The position numbers and the translations under genes were made by a program. Below are positions 10,280 through 18,759 of a DNA stretch of 64,000 nt, piece after piece. This stretch comes from Sphingopyxis indica (GTDB lineage: Bacteria; Pseudomonadota; Alphaproteobacteria; Sphingomonadales; Sphingomonadaceae). How positions within the stretch are numbered: position 1 is the first letter of the stretch; every line of letters begins with the position of its first letter. The stretch spans positions 496,001 to 560,000 of the forward strand of contig NZ_FZPA01000001.1 in the NCBI RefSeq assembly GCF_900188185.1, read 5' to 3'. The notes below the pieces were generated by a model. That model did not search any database and was not told the DNA's origin. It saw nothing but the letters and a program-made list of their open reading frames with translations.

Positions 10280-12550
10280 TCAGAATTTGAACGCGACGTC
10301 CACCCCGAATTCGCGCGGCGGCTGATAATATTGCTGGATCGGCGTCGCGCCGGCGGAGATCGCACCCGAGATCACGTCCTGATCGGTCAGGTTCGATCCA
10401 TAGAGGGTGACCTTCCACCGGTCGTCGACCCCCGCGACCGCGATGCTCGCGTTCACCAGCATCACCTCGTTGCGATAATAGCCGGGATCGTTGCTGCGGC
10501 CCCAGGTGTTGAAGCGCGCCGAATAGCGGCCGTCGGCGTGGAGCCTCACCTCGCCGAAGCCGGTCGGGATCGCATAGTCGGCCGACAGGCTGCCGCTCCA
10601 TTTCGGCGCATTGGCGAGCTCGAGATAGGTCGAATCGGTCGGCACCGCGAAGGTGCCGTTGGGCGTGCCGTTGATCAGGATCGGCATCGCCGGGGCGCAC
10701 TGGCCGGGCTCGGGCGAGCCGTCGGTGAACACCCCGTCGGTATCGGCGCAGAAATCGGTGTAGCGGGCGTGGAGATAGGCGAGGTTGGCGCCGAAGGTCA
10801 GGCCCGGCGCCGGGCGCAGCAGCGTCTCGACCTCGAACCCGTAAATCTTTGCGGCGGCGACGTTGGTGGTGATATTTTCCGGCCGCACCGCACCCATCCT
10901 GGTCACGGCGCTTTGCAGGTCGCGGTAATTGTTGACGAAACCCGCGACGTTGAGGCGAAGCAGGCGGTCGAACAGATCGGTCTTCGCGCCGACCTCGAAC
11001 GCATTCACATGTTCGGGGTTATAGGGGCCGATATTCTCCGGGATCGTGCCGCGCGAATTATAGCCGCCCGCCTTATAGCCCTGCGAATAATTGGCGTAGA
11101 GCATCGCGTCGCGCGACAGCTTATATTCCACCGTCAGGCGCGGGGTGAATTCGGACCAGCTGTTCTCGAGGCTGCTCTCGAATGACGAGCGCTGGATACC
11201 GCCGATCAGCACCTGCGTTGCGATGTCGTATTTCTTGCGGTCGTGGCTGTAGCGGCCGCCGATCGACAGCGTCAGCCGCTCGGTCGGGTGCGCGTTGACG
11301 AGCGCGAAGAGCGCGTAGCTTTCGGTGTCCTGGTGAAGCTGCGCGAGCGTCGTCGTGGTCGGGTTCGCCAGCACCGTGTTGAACTGGCGCCATTTATCGG
11401 CCTGATAATAGGCGCCGACCACGAAATCGACCGGCTCGTCCTCGGGTGAGACATAGCGCAGCTCGGCGCTCTTCGATTCACCCGAAAAGTCGCGGGTGAC
11501 GTCGAGGCCCGGGACTGGCGTGATCAACCCGTCGAAATCGCCGCGCGTGATATAGGTCAGGTGACGATAGCCGAGCACTGCCGCGATGCTGCCATAGCCG
11601 ACGTCGAGGTTCGAATTCCACGACCCGCCATAGGTTTCGGTGTTGGCATAGGGATCGAAGGGCACGGCCGACTTGCGAATGTCGGTCTTCACCTCGTCGG
11701 GCAGGAGGTCCCAATTGGGGTCGCCATTGTCGAGGACGTGCGGGGCGGGGCCCGTGGTCTTCTGCTTCAGCCAGTCGACGACGACGGTCGAGGTGAACGG
11801 CCCGCCCTTGTCATAATCGAGCGCGCCGCGCACCGATTTGACGTTCGCGGTGTTGAGCCTGTTTCCGGTGACGACGTTGCGGCTGTAGCCGTTATAGTCG
11901 CGGAAATTGACCGCGATCTTGGCGGCGAGCGCGTCGTCGGCGAAGCGGCCGCTGTTGATCTTGCCGCGGAACTGCTTGAGCCCGTTCGAGCCGGCGGTCA
12001 GCCGCACCTCGCCGCCGAAATCGTCGGCCGGGCGCGACGTGACGACGTTGATCGTGCCGGCGAGGTTGTTCTTGCCGAACAGCACGCCCTGCGGACCTTT
12101 GAGCACCTCGATGCGCTCGACGTCGAACAGGTCGAGCATCGTGCTCGACACGAAGGGAATATAGACGCCGTCGATGATCGTGCTGACCTTGGGGTCGGCG
12201 TTGGGATCGGGGTCGGACGTGCTCATGCCGCGGATCGCGATCATCGGCACATTGGCGACGAGGCCCTGCGTCTGGAGCACGACATTGGGCGCAATGCCGT
12301 TGAGGCTGGTGATGTTGGTGCTGCCGCTCGCCTCGACCATCTCGCTGTTGAACGCGGCGATCGCGATCGGGACGTCCTGCACGCTTTCGCTGCGGCGCTG
12401 CGCGGTGACCACGATGTCGCCGCCATGGGGCGAGGCTTCGGCCGCCGCCGGGACGTCCCCGGCGGGGGCCGCGTCGGTCGTCTGGGCCTGTGCGGGGCTC
12501 GCGGTCAGGGCGATCGCGCCCGCCGAAGCCAAGAGAAATCCGGTCTTCAT
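10280..12550 (-). CDS. TonB-dependent outer-membrane receptor 1
   Basis: A 756-aa receptor. I start at the ATG preceded by GGGAGGACAGG, giving the signal peptide MKTGFLLASAGAIALTASPA with cleavage near AQAQ. A TonB-box-like region (GGDIVVTAQRRSES) and the plug domain follow, with SVQDVPIAIAAF and the VERIEVLKGPQGVLFGKN block. The beta-barrel ends in the expected aromatic residue (AFKF). Such receptors import scarce or bulky ligands, and in sphingomonads many serve catabolism. Pairing with the sulfatase suggests a sulfated ligand. The ligand itself is unknown. Confidence 0.95.
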   Translation of the reverse strand: MKTGFLLASAGAIALTASPAQAQTTDAAPAGDVPAAAEASPHGGDIVVTAQRRSESVQDVPIAIAAFNSEMVEASGSTNITSLNGIAPNVVLQTQGLVANVPMIAIRGMSTSDPDPNADPKVSTIIDGVYIPFVSSTMLDLFDVERIEVLKGPQGVLFGKNNLAGTINVVTSRPADDFGGEVRLTAGSNGLKQFRGKINSGRFADDALAAKIAVNFRDYNGYSRNVVTGNRLNTANVKSVRGALDYDKGGPFTSTVVVDWLKQKTTGPAPHVLDNGDPNWDLLPDEVKTDIRKSAVPFDPYANTETYGGSWNSNLDVGYGSIAAVLGYRHLTYITRGDFDGLITPVPGLDVTRDFSGESKSAELRYVSPEDEPVDFVVGAYYQADKWRQFNTVLANPTTTTLAQLHQDTESYALFALVNAHPTERLTLSIGGRYSHDRKKYDIATQVLIGGIQRSSFESSLENSWSEFTPRLTVEYKLSRDAMLYANYSQGYKAGGYNSRGTIPENIGPYNPEHVNAFEVGAKTDLFDRLLRLNVAGFVNNYRDLQSAVTRMGAVRPENITTNVAAAKIYGFEVETLLRPAPGLTFGANLAYLHARYTDFCADTDGVFTDGSPEPGQCAPAMPILINGTPNGTFAVPTDSTYLELANAPKWSGSLSADYAIPTGFGEVRLHADGRYSARFNTWGRSNDPGYYRNEVMLVNASIAVAGVDDRWKVTLYGSNLTDQDVISGAISAGATPIQQYYQPPREFGVDVAFKF

Positions 12551-12770
12551 CCTGTCCTCCCAAACCGGCCGCACGCCATCGGCTTCCCGCGCGCGCGTCG
12601 TCGCGGCGGAAATGCGCTTAGCCATCCGGCCCTATTTTCTTTCGGGAGTGAGCCGCCTGGCGGCCTGTGCCTTTCGCGTCCGGCGCGTGCGGGATTGTCC
12701 CTTGTCGTGCGCATCCGGCGGACTGAGTCGTCTCGCTCCCGGGGCATTTCGTAGCACAGCGAAAAAATAC

Positions 12771-12782
12771 TTCAACTACTAA
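12771..12782. promoter_or_regulatory. Degenerate TTAG-N4-CTAA operator copy
   Basis: Reads TTCA-ACTA-CTAA followed by GTAT. The right half matches the cluster operator and the left half has two mismatches. It lies 220 bp upstream of TonB receptor 1 and 137 bp upstream of the leuC-like gene. This is the weakest member of the set. Confidence 0.35.
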
Positions 12783-12842
12783 GTATATTTCGCCGGCGGT
12801 GCTCATTCGCGCTTGCGCGCCGAACGGCTCTCTCGATATAAG

Positions 12843-12854
12843 TTAGAACTCTAA
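12843..12854. promoter_or_regulatory. TTAG-N4-CTAA operator (leuC-like gene)
   Basis: An exact TTAG-AACT-CTAA inverted repeat followed by GTAT, about 70 bp upstream of the leuC-like start. It is the same element as at 15131, 15841, 17013, 25078, 30568 and 34468. A regulator-binding role is inferred from its repeated promoter-proximal placement. Confidence 0.65.
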
Positions 12855-12918
12855 GTATTTTGAAAAGGTCCGAATCGGCTCGTTGGGCGCGCTTCGGAAC
12901 GCGACGGGGGAGCGCCCG

Positions 12919-14346
12919 ATGACGGCGGCGGCACGCACTTTATACGACAAGATCTGGGACGCGCATGTGGTGGCGGAGGACGAGGGCGAGACCCTGCTCT
13001 ATGTCGACCTGCACCTGCTGCACGAGGTGACGTCGCCGCAGGCCTTCGCCGCGCTTGCTGCGGCGGGGCGCGCGGTGCGCCGGCCCGAGCGCGCGCTGGC
13101 ATTGTCCGATCATAATGTCCCGACCGAAGGGCAGGCGGCTGGCCCCGAAGCGGTGGCCGACGATCAGGCGCGTGCGCAGCTCGAGGCGCTGGCGATGAAT
13201 GCCGACCGCTTCGGCATCGAGCGTTTCGCCATGGGCGATCGGCGCAACGGCATCGTCCATGTCGTCGGCCCCGAACAGGGGCGCTCGCAGCCCGGGATGA
13301 CGATCGTGTGCGGTGATAGCCACACTTCGACGCATGGCGCTTTCGGTGCGCTCGCCTTCGGGATCGGCACCAGCGAGGTCGAGCATGTGCTCGCGACCCA
13401 GACGATCCGCCAGCGCCGGTCGCGCAATATGCGCATCGTCGTTGACGGCGCGCTGGCGGCGGATGTTTCGGCAAAGGATCTGGCACTTCACATCCTCGCC
13501 ACGCTGGGCGTCGACGGGGCGACGGGGCATGTCGTCGAATATGCGGGCGAGGCGATCCGCGCGCTGTCGATGGAAGGGCGCATGACGCTCTGCAACCTCA
13601 GCATCGAAATGGGGGCGCGGGCCGGGCTGATCGCGCCCGACGAAACGACCCTTGCCTATCTTGAAGGGCGGCCCGCGTCGCCCGCCGGCGCGGACTGGGA
13701 CGCGGCGGTGCGGCGCTGGGGGCAGCTTGCGAGCGACGAGGGGGCGTCTTTCGACCATGAACTCTGGCTCGACGCGGCGGCGGTGCGGCCGATGGTGAGC
13801 TGGGGCACCGATCCGTCGCAGGTCGTCGCGATCGACGGGACGATTCCCGACCCGGCCGCGCTCGCGGGCTCCGAGGCGTGCACCGCGGCCGAGCGGGCGC
13901 TCGCCTATATGGACCTGACTCCGGGCGCGCCGATTGCCGGGACGCGGCTCGACCGGGTGTTCATCGGCAGCTGCACCAACAGCCGGATCGAGGATCTGCG
14001 GACCGCGGCTGCGGTGGCGAGCGGACGAAAGGTTGCGGGTCACGTCCGCGCGATGGTCGTTCCCGGGTCGGGGCTCGTCAGGCGGCAGGCCGAGGAGGAG
14101 GGGCTCGACCGGATTTTCCGCGACGCCGGCTTCGACTGGCGCGAGCCGGGATGTTCGCTGTGCGTCGGGATGAATCCCGACCGGCTGAACCCGGGCGAGC
14201 GCTGCGCCTCGACCTCGAACCGCAATTTCGAGAACCGCCAGGGGCGCGGCGGGCGCACCCATTTGATGAGCCCGGCGCTGGCGGCGGCGAGCGCGATTGC
14301 GGGGTGTATCGCCGATCCGTCGGAGCTTGATGCGAATGGGACGTAG
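12919..14346 (+). CDS. LeuC-like hydro-lyase large subunit (aconitase family)
   Basis: A 475-aa homologue of the large subunit of 3-isopropylmalate dehydratase. The three 4Fe-4S ligands are present: C352 (GSCTNSR) and C412/C415 ([10 protein letters not shown]). [20 protein letters not shown] is the usual substrate/cluster block. The start ATG has GGGGGAG upstream. No leuB or leuA is nearby, and the matching small subunit lies downstream on the opposite strand. An operator repeat sits 70 bp upstream. I infer a paralog acting on a catabolic 2- or 3-hydroxy acid, but housekeeping leucine synthesis cannot be excluded from this window. Confidence 0.85.
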   Translation: MTAAARTLYDKIWDAHVVAEDEGETLLYVDLHLLHEVTSPQAFAALAAAGRAVRRPERALALSDHNVPTEGQAAGPEAVADDQARAQLEALAMNADRFGIERFAMGDRRNGIVHVVGPEQGRSQPGMTIVCGDSHTSTHGAFGALAFGIGTSEVEHVLATQTIRQRRSRNMRIVVDGALAADVSAKDLALHILATLGVDGATGHVVEYAGEAIRALSMEGRMTLCNLSIEMGARAGLIAPDETTLAYLEGRPASPAGADWDAAVRRWGQLASDEGASFDHELWLDAAAVRPMVSWGTDPSQVVAIDGTIPDPAALAGSEACTAAERALAYMDLTPGAPIAGTRLDRVFIGSCTNSRIEDLRTAAAVASGRKVAGHVRAMVVPGSGLVRRQAEEEGLDRIFRDAGFDWREPGCSLCVGMNPDRLNPGERCASTSNRNFENRQGRGGRTHLMSPALAAASAIAGCIADPSELDANGT

Positions 14347-14375
14347 GAGGCGTCTGGAATCGAGCCGTTTCCCGC

Positions 14376-14466
14376 CGTCGCCCCGGCGAAAGCTGGGGCC
14401 GCCATCCTCTTGTCACAGCAGCAAAAGGCCAGGCCGGCAGCGGCCCCAGCTTTCGCTGGGGCGACG
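14376..14466. repeat. Palindromic repeat, family C copy 1
   Basis: An inverted repeat of about 91 bp with arms CGTCGCCCCGGCGAAAGCTG and its near complement ending at 14466. It sits between the converging leuC-like and leuD-like genes and could serve as a bidirectional stop hairpin. Related copies are at 54946 and 55359. Confidence 0.85.
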
Positions 14467-14505
14467 GTTCATGGTTGGGAAGTCAGTCCGCTCCCCACCC
14501 CAAAA

Positions 14506-15108
14506 TCACGCCGAATCCGAACCCCTACCCCCCTCTTCGAACCGCGCGATCGCGTCGTTGTGGCGCAGCGTGCGGCCGATGTCGTCGAGGCCTTCGAGCA
14601 GGACGCGCCGGTCGTCGGGGTCGATCGCGAATGCCAGCGTCTCGCCCGAAGCGAGGCGGATCGTTTGCATCTCGAGGTCGACCTCGATCGGCGCATATTG
14701 CGACCGCTCGACGTCGCGACGAAGCCCCTCGCATATGGCGTCGGGCAGGCGGATCAGCAGCAGCCCGTTCTTGCGCGCATTGCCCGCGAAAATATCGCCG
14801 AAGCTCGGTGCGATGATGCAGCGGATGCCGAAATCGGTCAGCGCCCAGGCGGCGTGCTCGCGCGACGATCCGCAGGCGAAATTGCGGTCGGCGATCAGGA
14901 TTTGCGCCGCCCGGCATATGGGGTGGTTGAGGATGAAGTCGGGCCGTTCGCGGCCGTCTTCGGCATAGCGCAGCTCCTGGAACAGATGCCTGCCGAGCCC
15001 GTCTTTCGTCAGCGCCTTCATGTAGCGCGCGGGAATGATCATGTCGGTATCGACATTGGCGAGCGGCAAGGGGGCGGCCGGCGCGCGGACGCGGGTGAAT
15101 TTCTGCAC
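14506..15108 (-). CDS. LeuD-like hydro-lyase small subunit
   Basis: A 200-aa swivel-domain subunit of the isopropylmalate dehydratase type. The typical blocks NVDTDMIIPARYM, NFACGSSREHAAWAL and IIAPSFGDIFAGNARKNG are all present. It should pair with the LeuC-like protein encoded on the other strand. The two genes converge, each with its own promoter and operator, instead of forming the usual leuCD operon. The operator at 15131-15146 is 23 bp upstream of the ATG. Confidence 0.87.
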   Translation of the reverse strand: MQKFTRVRAPAAPLPLANVDTDMIIPARYMKALTKDGLGRHLFQELRYAEDGRERPDFILNHPICRAAQILIADRNFACGSSREHAAWALTDFGIRCIIAPSFGDIFAGNARKNGLLLIRLPDAICEGLRRDVERSQYAPIEVDLEMQTIRLASGETLAFAIDPDDRRVLLEGLDDIGRTLRHNDAIARFEEGGRGSDSA

Positions 15109-15130
15109 TGGCGGGGCATTCCTGCAATTA

Positions 15131-15146
15131 ACTTAGTATCCTAAGT
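15131..15146. promoter_or_regulatory. Best-conserved cluster operator (leuD-like / marR1)
   Basis: ACTTAG-TATC-CTAAGT: a 6+6 bp perfect inverted repeat with a 4-bp spacer, in the divergent gap between the leuD-like gene and the first marR gene. It contains the core TTAG-N4-CTAA. Its position next to a marR gene suggests autoregulation. Confidence 0.7.
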
Positions 15147-15170
15147 ATGTGATCGACGCGCATTTGTCCA

Positions 15171-15201
15171 ATGCAAACGCCGCGTTACGCGGCGTTTGCA
15201 T
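15171..15201. promoter_or_regulatory. 31-bp perfect inverted repeat upstream of marR1
   Basis: Arms ATGCAAACGCCGCG and CGCGGCGTTTGCAT (14 bp, no mismatch) flank a TTA centre. It lies 95 bp upstream of marR1 and 63 bp upstream of the leuD-like start. No T-run follows on either strand, so it is not a standard terminator. It may be a second operator or a leader-RNA hairpin. Confidence 0.6.
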
Positions 15202-15295
15202 ACGAAAGGAGGTTGCCGCCTGATTCTTCGGGCTCTAAGATTTACAGGGCGGAGGTCAAAGAGGCTGCCGCCGAGCGTGTGGCAGGGGAACGAGT

Positions 15296-15802
15296 TTGGC
15301 CAAGGCAAAACAAAGCTATCGGCATCCGGCCGAATATTACACCAATCCGGACAACAGCATCGGCTATCTGGCGCGCATCGTCTTTCGGTCCTTTTCGCGG
15401 CTGCTCGAGCGCAAGACGCTCGAATATGACGTGTCGGCCGGACAATGGCGCTTTCTGCGCCAGCTCTGGCGCGAAGACGGCATCACCCAGCGCGAGCTTT
15501 CGGAGCGCGTCGGGATGCGCGAGCCGACCACCGTCGTCGCGCTGAAAGGGCTGGAGAAGGCCGGGCTGATCACGCGCAAGAAGACGGCGGAGGATCGCCG
15601 CAAGACCTTCATCTATCTGACCCCGCATGCCAAAAAGCTCGAACTGGTGCTCGCGCCGATGAACGCGGAGATCCACGAGGTCGCGACGCGCGGCATGACC
15701 GACGCCGAGGTCGAGACGCTGCAGGCGCTGATGCGCCGGGTCATCGACAATCTGGCCGAAGAGACGCGCGAACTCGCAGTGCTGTCCGAAATCAAGGCTT
15801 GA
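15296..15802 (+). CDS. MarR-family transcriptional regulator 1
   Basis: A 168-aa winged-helix protein starting at TTG with GGGGA upstream (GCAGGGGAACGAG). The recognition region is visible as ITQRELSERVGMREPTTVVALKGLEKAGLITRKK, with the wing DRRKTFIYLT. MarR proteins bind short palindromes as dimers and usually release DNA on binding an aromatic or CoA ligand. It sits downstream of the strongest copy of the cluster repeat and upstream of another (15841), so it is a main candidate for reading that repeat. Confidence 0.92.
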   Translation: MAKAKQSYRHPAEYYTNPDNSIGYLARIVFRSFSRLLERKTLEYDVSAGQWRFLRQLWREDGITQRELSERVGMREPTTVVALKGLEKAGLITRKKTAEDRRKTFIYLTPHAKKLELVLAPMNAEIHEVATRGMTDAEVETLQALMRRVIDNLAEETRELAVLSEIKA

Positions 15803-15840
15803 TCGCGGCGGCGCGGCGTTGCAGGAGCATCCCGAACAGG

Positions 15841-15852
15841 TTAGCATTCTAA
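15841..15852. promoter_or_regulatory. TTAG-N4-CTAA operator (FMN reductase)
   Basis: An exact TTAG-CATT-CTAA repeat, 21 bp upstream of the reductase ATG. It is close enough to overlap the promoter or transcript start, which would fit repression. Confidence 0.65.
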
Positions 15853-15873
15853 TCATTGGTTCGGAGAGACTCT

Positions 15874-16449
15874 ATGACCAGCATTGCCGTGATCGCCGGC
15901 AGCACGCGCGAGGGAAGCTATAACCGGGCGCTCGCCCGCCTCGCGGCGGCGCGGCTCGAAGCGCATGGCGCGGCGGTGACCATGGTCGATCTCGACGCAT
16001 TCGATCTGCCGATCTATTCGGATCATCTCGAAAAGACCGCCTTTCCCGCCGATGCGCTGGCGCTCAAGGAACTGCTCGCGGCGCAGGACGGGCTGCTGAT
16101 CGTCTCGCCCGAATATAATGGATCGGTGCCGGCGCTGCTCAAAAATGCGATCGACTGGGCCTCGCGTCCCACGGGCGATGAAGGACTCGTCGCGCTGACC
16201 GCCTTTCGCGGCAAGGCGGCGGCGATCATGTCGGCGTCGATCAGCCCCTTCGGCGGGCTGCGCGGGCTGATGCATCTGCGGCAGATATTGACGACGATCC
16301 AGATGCTCGTGATCCCCGAGCAGGTGCTCGTGCCGCTCGCACATGCGGGGTTCGAAGAGGACGGCAGCTTGAAAGAGGCGCTGCCCGCCTCGCTCGTCGA
16401 TATGACGGCGGCGCGGCTGGTCAAGGTCGCGGGGGTGCTCGCCGCCTAA
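15874..16449 (+). CDS. NADPH-dependent FMN reductase family protein
   Basis: A 191-aa flavodoxin-fold protein. The phosphate-binding loop GSTREGSYNRALA is N-terminal, and the SPEYNGSVPALLKNAIDWASRP block is diagnostic of the family. It could reduce a quinone-like or azo intermediate or supply reduced FMN. No partner monooxygenase is seen nearby. The start ATG is preceded by GGAGAG. It follows marR1 with an operator in the gap and converges with marR2, overlapping it by 4 bp. Confidence 0.9.
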   Translation: MTSIAVIAGSTREGSYNRALARLAAARLEAHGAAVTMVDLDAFDLPIYSDHLEKTAFPADALALKELLAAQDGLLIVSPEYNGSVPALLKNAIDWASRPTGDEGLVALTAFRGKAAAIMSASISPFGGLRGLMHLRQILTTIQMLVIPEQVLVPLAHAGFEEDGSLKEALPASLVDMTAARLVKVAGVLAA

Positions 16450-16904
16450 CCGCCGCGCGCTTTGGCGGGTTCCGCCTTTCGCGCGATATTCTCGCCCCAA
16501 TCGGCCTCGAGCGTTTCGAGCAGCGCGGCGAAGCGGTCGTGGCCGAGCTTGTCGGCAAGCTGCTCGGCAAGCTCGTCCATCGCCTGCTGCGCATCGCGGC
16601 GCATCCGGGCGCCGAGGTCGGTCAGCGAGGCGATCATGTGGCGCCGGTCGGTCGGATCGACGTCGAGCTGAAGGATGCCGAGCTCGACGAGCTGGCCGAT
16701 CGTGCTGTGGATCGCCTGGCGCGACACGCCGAGGTTGCGCGCAATGTCCGACGGGCGCACGATGCCGCTGACGATATTGGTCATCACCATCGATTGCGGC
16801 CGGCTGACGTCGGGCCACCCGCGGTCGTGAAGCCGCGCCTGCAGCCCTTCGTCGAGCCAGCAGAAGCGTTGGAAAAGCGCGATAATGAGTTGATTGGTCC
16901 GCAT
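16446..16904 (-). CDS. MarR-family transcriptional regulator 2
   Basis: A winged-helix protein of 152 aa from the ATG at 16904; an in-frame TTG at 16955 would add 17 residues, and neither has a clear ribosome site. The helix-turn-helix is VRPSDIARNLGVSRQAIHSTIGQLVELGIL, with the wing DPTDRRHMIASL. It is divergent from acyl-CoA ligase 1 with an operator repeat in the gap. Together with marR1 it is a candidate regulator of the cluster. Confidence 0.88.
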   Translation of the reverse strand: MRTNQLIIALFQRFCWLDEGLQARLHDRGWPDVSRPQSMVMTNIVSGIVRPSDIARNLGVSRQAIHSTIGQLVELGILQLDVDPTDRRHMIASLTDLGARMRRDAQQAMDELAEQLADKLGHDRFAALLETLEADWGENIARKAEPAKARGG

Positions 16905-16995
16905 GACGCTGTCGCGATAAGCCCCTGACGTCGGGCCGGGTGCCGACCTGCGCAACGCTAGAAGAAGGGGGGAAGCGAGGCAAGGCGCGGCGCTC

Positions 16996-17024
16996 TTGCA
17001 AAGTCAAAATGCTTAGCATACTAT
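16996..17024 (+). promoter_or_regulatory. Putative sigma70-type promoter of acyl-CoA ligase 1
   Basis: TTGCAA at 16996-17001 and TACTAT at 17019-17024 are separated by 17 bp. The -10 hexamer is embedded in the right half of the operator at 17013-17024. This arrangement would allow a bound regulator to block RNA polymerase. Motif match only. Confidence 0.4.
17013..17024. promoter_or_regulatory. TTAG-N4-CTAA operator (marR2 / ligase 1)
   Basis: TTAG-CATA-CTAT, with one mismatch to the exact repeat, in the divergent gap between marR2 and ligase 1 and about 64 bp upstream of the ligase start. The wider context TGCTTAG...CTATCT is shared with the site before ligase 2. Confidence 0.6.
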
Positions 17025-17081
17025 CTTTCTGACGGGAGAGCCGCTATCGGCCGCAGGCAAGCAAGGGAGAGGCGCGTCGTC

Positions 17082-18716
17082 ATGGACGGATTGATGCAGA
17101 ATGTGCCGCTGACGGTCGACCGCATCCTCGACCATGCCGCGGCATGGCACGGAGCCCGCGAAATCGTGTCGCGCGATGCCGAAGGACGGGTGGTCCGCTC
17201 GACCTATGCGGAGGTTCATGCCGATGCGAAACGCGTGTCGAATGCGCTCGCGGCCGAGGGCATCAAGCCCGGCGACCGCGTCGCGACGATGGCGTGGAAC
17301 GGCGCCCGGCACCTTGCCGCCTGGTATGGCGCCGCCGGCATGGGCGCGGTGCTGCACACCCTCAACCCGCGGCTGTTCCTCGAACAGATCGCCTATATCG
17401 CGAACCATGCCGAGGACCGATTGCTGATCGCCGACCCGGCGGTCGCCGACCTGGTCGAAGCGCTGTTGCCGCAGGTGCCGTCGATCGAGAAGGTGATCTT
17501 TTTCTGCGACCGCGCTTCGCTGCCGAAGACCAGCTTCGATGCGGTTGCGTTCGACGACTGGATCGCCGGGCATTCGGCCGAATATGCTTGGGGCGGCTTC
17601 GACGAAAATGCTGCATGCGGGCTGTGCTACACCAGCGGCACGACGGGCAATCCGAAGGGCGTGCTCTATTCGCACCGCTCGAACTATATCCATGCGCTGA
17701 TGACGTTGCAGCGCGACGCGCTCGCGCTGTCGGCGCGCGACACGGTGCTGCTCGTCGTGCCGATGTATCACGCCAATGCGTGGGGCGTCGTCTATTCGGC
17801 GCCGGCGGTCGGCGCGAAGCTCGTGCTGCCGGGGCAGCGAATGGACGGCGAATCCATCTATAATCTGATCGAGGCGGAGGGCGTCACTTACTCGGCGGCG
17901 GTTCCGACGGTGTGGCAGATGCTGCTGCAATATATGCAGGAGAATGGCAAGCGCTTCACGACGCTCGAGCGCGTGACGATCGGCGGTTCGGCCTGCCCCG
18001 AATCGCTGATCCGCACCTTCCGCGACGATTATGGCGTCGATGTCATCCAGGGCTGGGGGATGACCGAAACCTCGCCGCTCGGTACCGTATCGGTGCCGCA
18101 CGCCTCGGTCGCCGCGAAGTCGGATGCCGAACAGATGGCCTATAAGCTCAAGCAGGGGCGGCTGCTCTGCGGGCTGGAAATGAAGCTGGTCGATGATGCC
18201 GGCAACCGCCTCCCGCACGATGGCAAGACTCCGGGCCGGCTGATGATCAAGGGGCCGACGATCGCGCGCGGCTATTTCGGCGGCGAGGGCGGCGACGTGC
18301 TCGACGCCGAGGGCTTTTTCGACACCGGCGACGTCAGCACGATCGACGGCGAAGGCTATATGCAGATCACCGACCGCGCGAAGGATGTCGTCAAATCGGG
18401 CGGCGAATGGATCAGCTCGATCGAGATCGAAAATATCGCGACGGGTCACGAGGCGGTCGCGATTGCAGCGGTGGTGGGCGTGTCGCATCCGAAATGGGAC
18501 GAGCGGCCGATCCTGCTGTGCCAGCTCAAGGACGGCGCGAGCGCCTGCGCCGACGATCTCAGGGCATATCTCGACGGCAAGATCGCCAAATGGTGGATGC
18601 CCGACGACATCATCTTCGTCGAAGAAATCCCGCTCGGCCCGACCGGCAAGATCGACAAGAAGGCGATCCGCGTCGGGCTGGAGGGCTATGAGCTGCCGTT
18701 CGAGGCGAGCCGCTGA
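17082..18716 (+). CDS. Acyl-CoA ligase 1 (fatty-acid-CoA ligase type)
   Basis: AMP-forming ligase of 544 aa that activates a carboxylic acid to its CoA thioester. The phosphate loop YTSGTTGNPKG is at residues 183-193, the GWGMTETSPLG motif follows, and the C-terminal domain carries the catalytic-type lysine in GPTGKIDKK. The sequence resembles medium/long-chain acid ligases, but substrate cannot be assigned. It heads an operon with the hydrolase, kinase, enolase-like and dehydrogenase genes. Confidence 0.92.
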   Translation: MDGLMQNVPLTVDRILDHAAAWHGAREIVSRDAEGRVVRSTYAEVHADAKRVSNALAAEGIKPGDRVATMAWNGARHLAAWYGAAGMGAVLHTLNPRLFLEQIAYIANHAEDRLLIADPAVADLVEALLPQVPSIEKVIFFCDRASLPKTSFDAVAFDDWIAGHSAEYAWGGFDENAACGLCYTSGTTGNPKGVLYSHRSNYIHALMTLQRDALALSARDTVLLVVPMYHANAWGVVYSAPAVGAKLVLPGQRMDGESIYNLIEAEGVTYSAAVPTVWQMLLQYMQENGKRFTTLERVTIGGSACPESLIRTFRDDYGVDVIQGWGMTETSPLGTVSVPHASVAAKSDAEQMAYKLKQGRLLCGLEMKLVDDAGNRLPHDGKTPGRLMIKGPTIARGYFGGEGGDVLDAEGFFDTGDVSTIDGEGYMQITDRAKDVVKSGGEWISSIEIENIATGHEAVAIAAVVGVSHPKWDERPILLCQLKDGASACADDLRAYLDGKIAKWWMPDDIIFVEEIPLGPTGKIDKKAIRVGLEGYELPFEASR

Positions 18717-18759
18717 CATGGTCCCCGATGATGAAATACTGCAAGCAGGAGAGAGACTG

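Larger units (their letters stand above)
12551..12918. other. Intergenic control region between TonB receptor 1 and leuC-like gene
   Basis: A 368-bp divergent region without a convincing gene. It is more AT-rich at 12765-12860 than its surroundings. There it holds one exact and one degenerate copy of the cluster's TTAG-N4-CTAA repeat (12843 and 12771). Both copies are followed by GTAT. Promoters for both flanking genes must lie here; I could not place a convincing -35/-10 pair. Confidence 0.6.
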
